Positions 63,408-64,000 of a DNA stretch of 64,000 bases are shown here, piece by piece. The stretch is from Microscillaceae bacterium (lineage in GTDB: Bacteria > Bacteroidota > Bacteroidia > Cytophagales > Microscillaceae), in assembly GCA_025054775.1 (NCBI GenBank), contig JANWZA010000051.1, forward strand, positions 1-64,000, given 5' to 3'. The notes below the pieces were generated by a model, which was not told the origin of the DNA, did not search any database, and saw only the letters and a program-made list of their open reading frames with translations. The translations under genes were made by a program, and so were the position numbers. Position 1 is the stretch's first letter. Each line of letters starts with the position of its first letter.

Positions 63408-64000
63408 TTATTTCTTTATTTTATATCCTTCTTTGGCAAAAAAAGCAATATAAGCATAGCACAAAATAGGTAAAACGAAAGCCCACCGTAAGCCAACATT
63501 ATCAGCTAAAACTCCTTGCAAAGCAGGTACTACGGCACCACCAACAATAGCTGTGCACAAAATACCCGAGCCTTGGGTGGTAAATTCTTTTAATTCAGCT
63601 ACGGCAAGCGTGAAAATAGTAGAAAACATAAGCGAATTGAACAACCCAACAGCTAAAAGCGAGTACATCGCTAATTCTCCTGTATTGCTAATCCCTATGA
63701 TTATCAAGCTAATAGCAACACAAGCATTAAAAAATAAAACCTTCGGTGGTGCGAATTTTTGCAATACCCACGCCCCAATAAATCGGCCTACCATCGCCCC
63801 ACCCCAGTAAAAAGTGAGGTATTTCCCTGCTATCTCTTCATTTAGCCCTGCCACACTTTTTTCGCCCATAAAGCTAATCAAAAAACTACCGATAGCTACC
63901 TCTGCTCCTACATAACAAAAAATACCTATCGTTCCAAGAATTAAATGCCTAAATTGCCAAATACTTGCCCTCTTATGAGTACCTTTATAGGTTTTTTCAA
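63408..64000 (-). CDS. Sugar MFS transporter of the FHS (fucose/glucose-galactose) family (5' truncated)
   Basis: The frame runs from the stop at 63408 to the window edge without a stop, so the N-terminal half is missing; a TTG at 63881 is only an internal codon. The visible 197 residues hold about six transmembrane helices with the family hallmark GIFCYVGAEVAIGSFLI near the start of the visible part, then AGKYLTFYWGGAMVGRFIGAWVL, and GSGILCTAIVGGAVVPALQG. This fits FucP/GluP-type sugar/proton symporters. The exact sugar cannot be told. It is preceded by an IS1-like remnant on its downstream side. Confidence 0.85.
   Translation of the reverse strand, partial: EKTYKGTHKRASIWQFRHLILGTIGIFCYVGAEVAIGSFLISFMGEKSVAGLNEEIAGKYLTFYWGGAMVGRFIGAWVLQKFAPPKVLFFNACVAISLIIIGISNTGELAMYSLLAVGLFNSLMFSTIFTLAVAELKEFTTQGSGILCTAIVGGAVVPALQGVLADNVGLRWAFVLPILCYAYIAFFAKEGYKIKK

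Overview
The window is one contiguous stretch of an AT-rich chromosome from a member of the Bacteroidota, most probably a gliding or surface-associated Cytophagales-type bacterium. Four things support this. There are type IX secretion system (T9SS) cargo proteins with both kinds of C-terminal sorting domain, a PorE-like OmpA protein and the gliding protein GldG. There are two large TonB-dependent receptors with carboxypeptidase-like N-terminal domains. Promoters have the Bacteroidota -33 TTG / -7 TAnnTTTG form, and Shine-Dalgarno sequences are generally absent. Housekeeping genes such as sdhC, murD, argD and nadE look typical of the phylum. I cannot name a species.

Layout, left: a 5'-truncated T9SS type B cargo protein and a polysaccharide deacetylase, then minus-strand porE-like, a TPR/SpoIIE phosphatase and pgi. 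A DUF420 membrane protein, a four-helix-bundle membrane sensor, a stand-alone nuoH, a LolD-type ATPase and an ECF sigma factor follow. Next come folK-wecE, a 764-residue FG-GAP type A cargo protein, acpH and sdhC-sdhA (no sdhB after sdhA). Then lptG, a tRNA cluster (Arg, Val, Val), an FtsX-type permease, nth, a 51-residue basic protein and murD.

Middle: a TonB receptor, a hairpin-rich intergenic stretch, gmhB-ribF, a second TonB receptor, a PAS protein without a kinase domain, argS, an acyl-CoA dehydrogenase, gldG, cca, an RNA methyltransferase-like gene, a candidate small RNA, nadE and an orphan RND adaptor.

Right: an ECF sigma gene overlapping a gene for an unusual protein with triplicated N-terminal repeats, one membrane helix and a C-terminal outer-membrane barrel. 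Then a TPR protein, two tandem rhomboid proteases, an ABC ATPase without an H-loop histidine, a DUF4836-like lipoprotein, a CxxC protein, uvrA, argD with an oxidoreductase, mtnD, tRNA-Gly and tRNA-Leu, a ComA-type phosphosulfolactate synthase (possibly for sulfonolipids), a DedA protein, an IS1-like remnant and a truncated FHS-family sugar transporter.

Most genes are single or in pairs, and several members of usual gene sets stand alone (nuoH, gldG without gldF, sdhCA without sdhB, an RND adaptor without its pump). There is no phage, CRISPR array or intact mobile element. The most unusual locus is the sigma factor with the barrel fusion protein and overlapping palindromes upstream. After it come the candidate small RNA between the methyltransferase gene and nadE and the hairpin cluster after the first TonB receptor.
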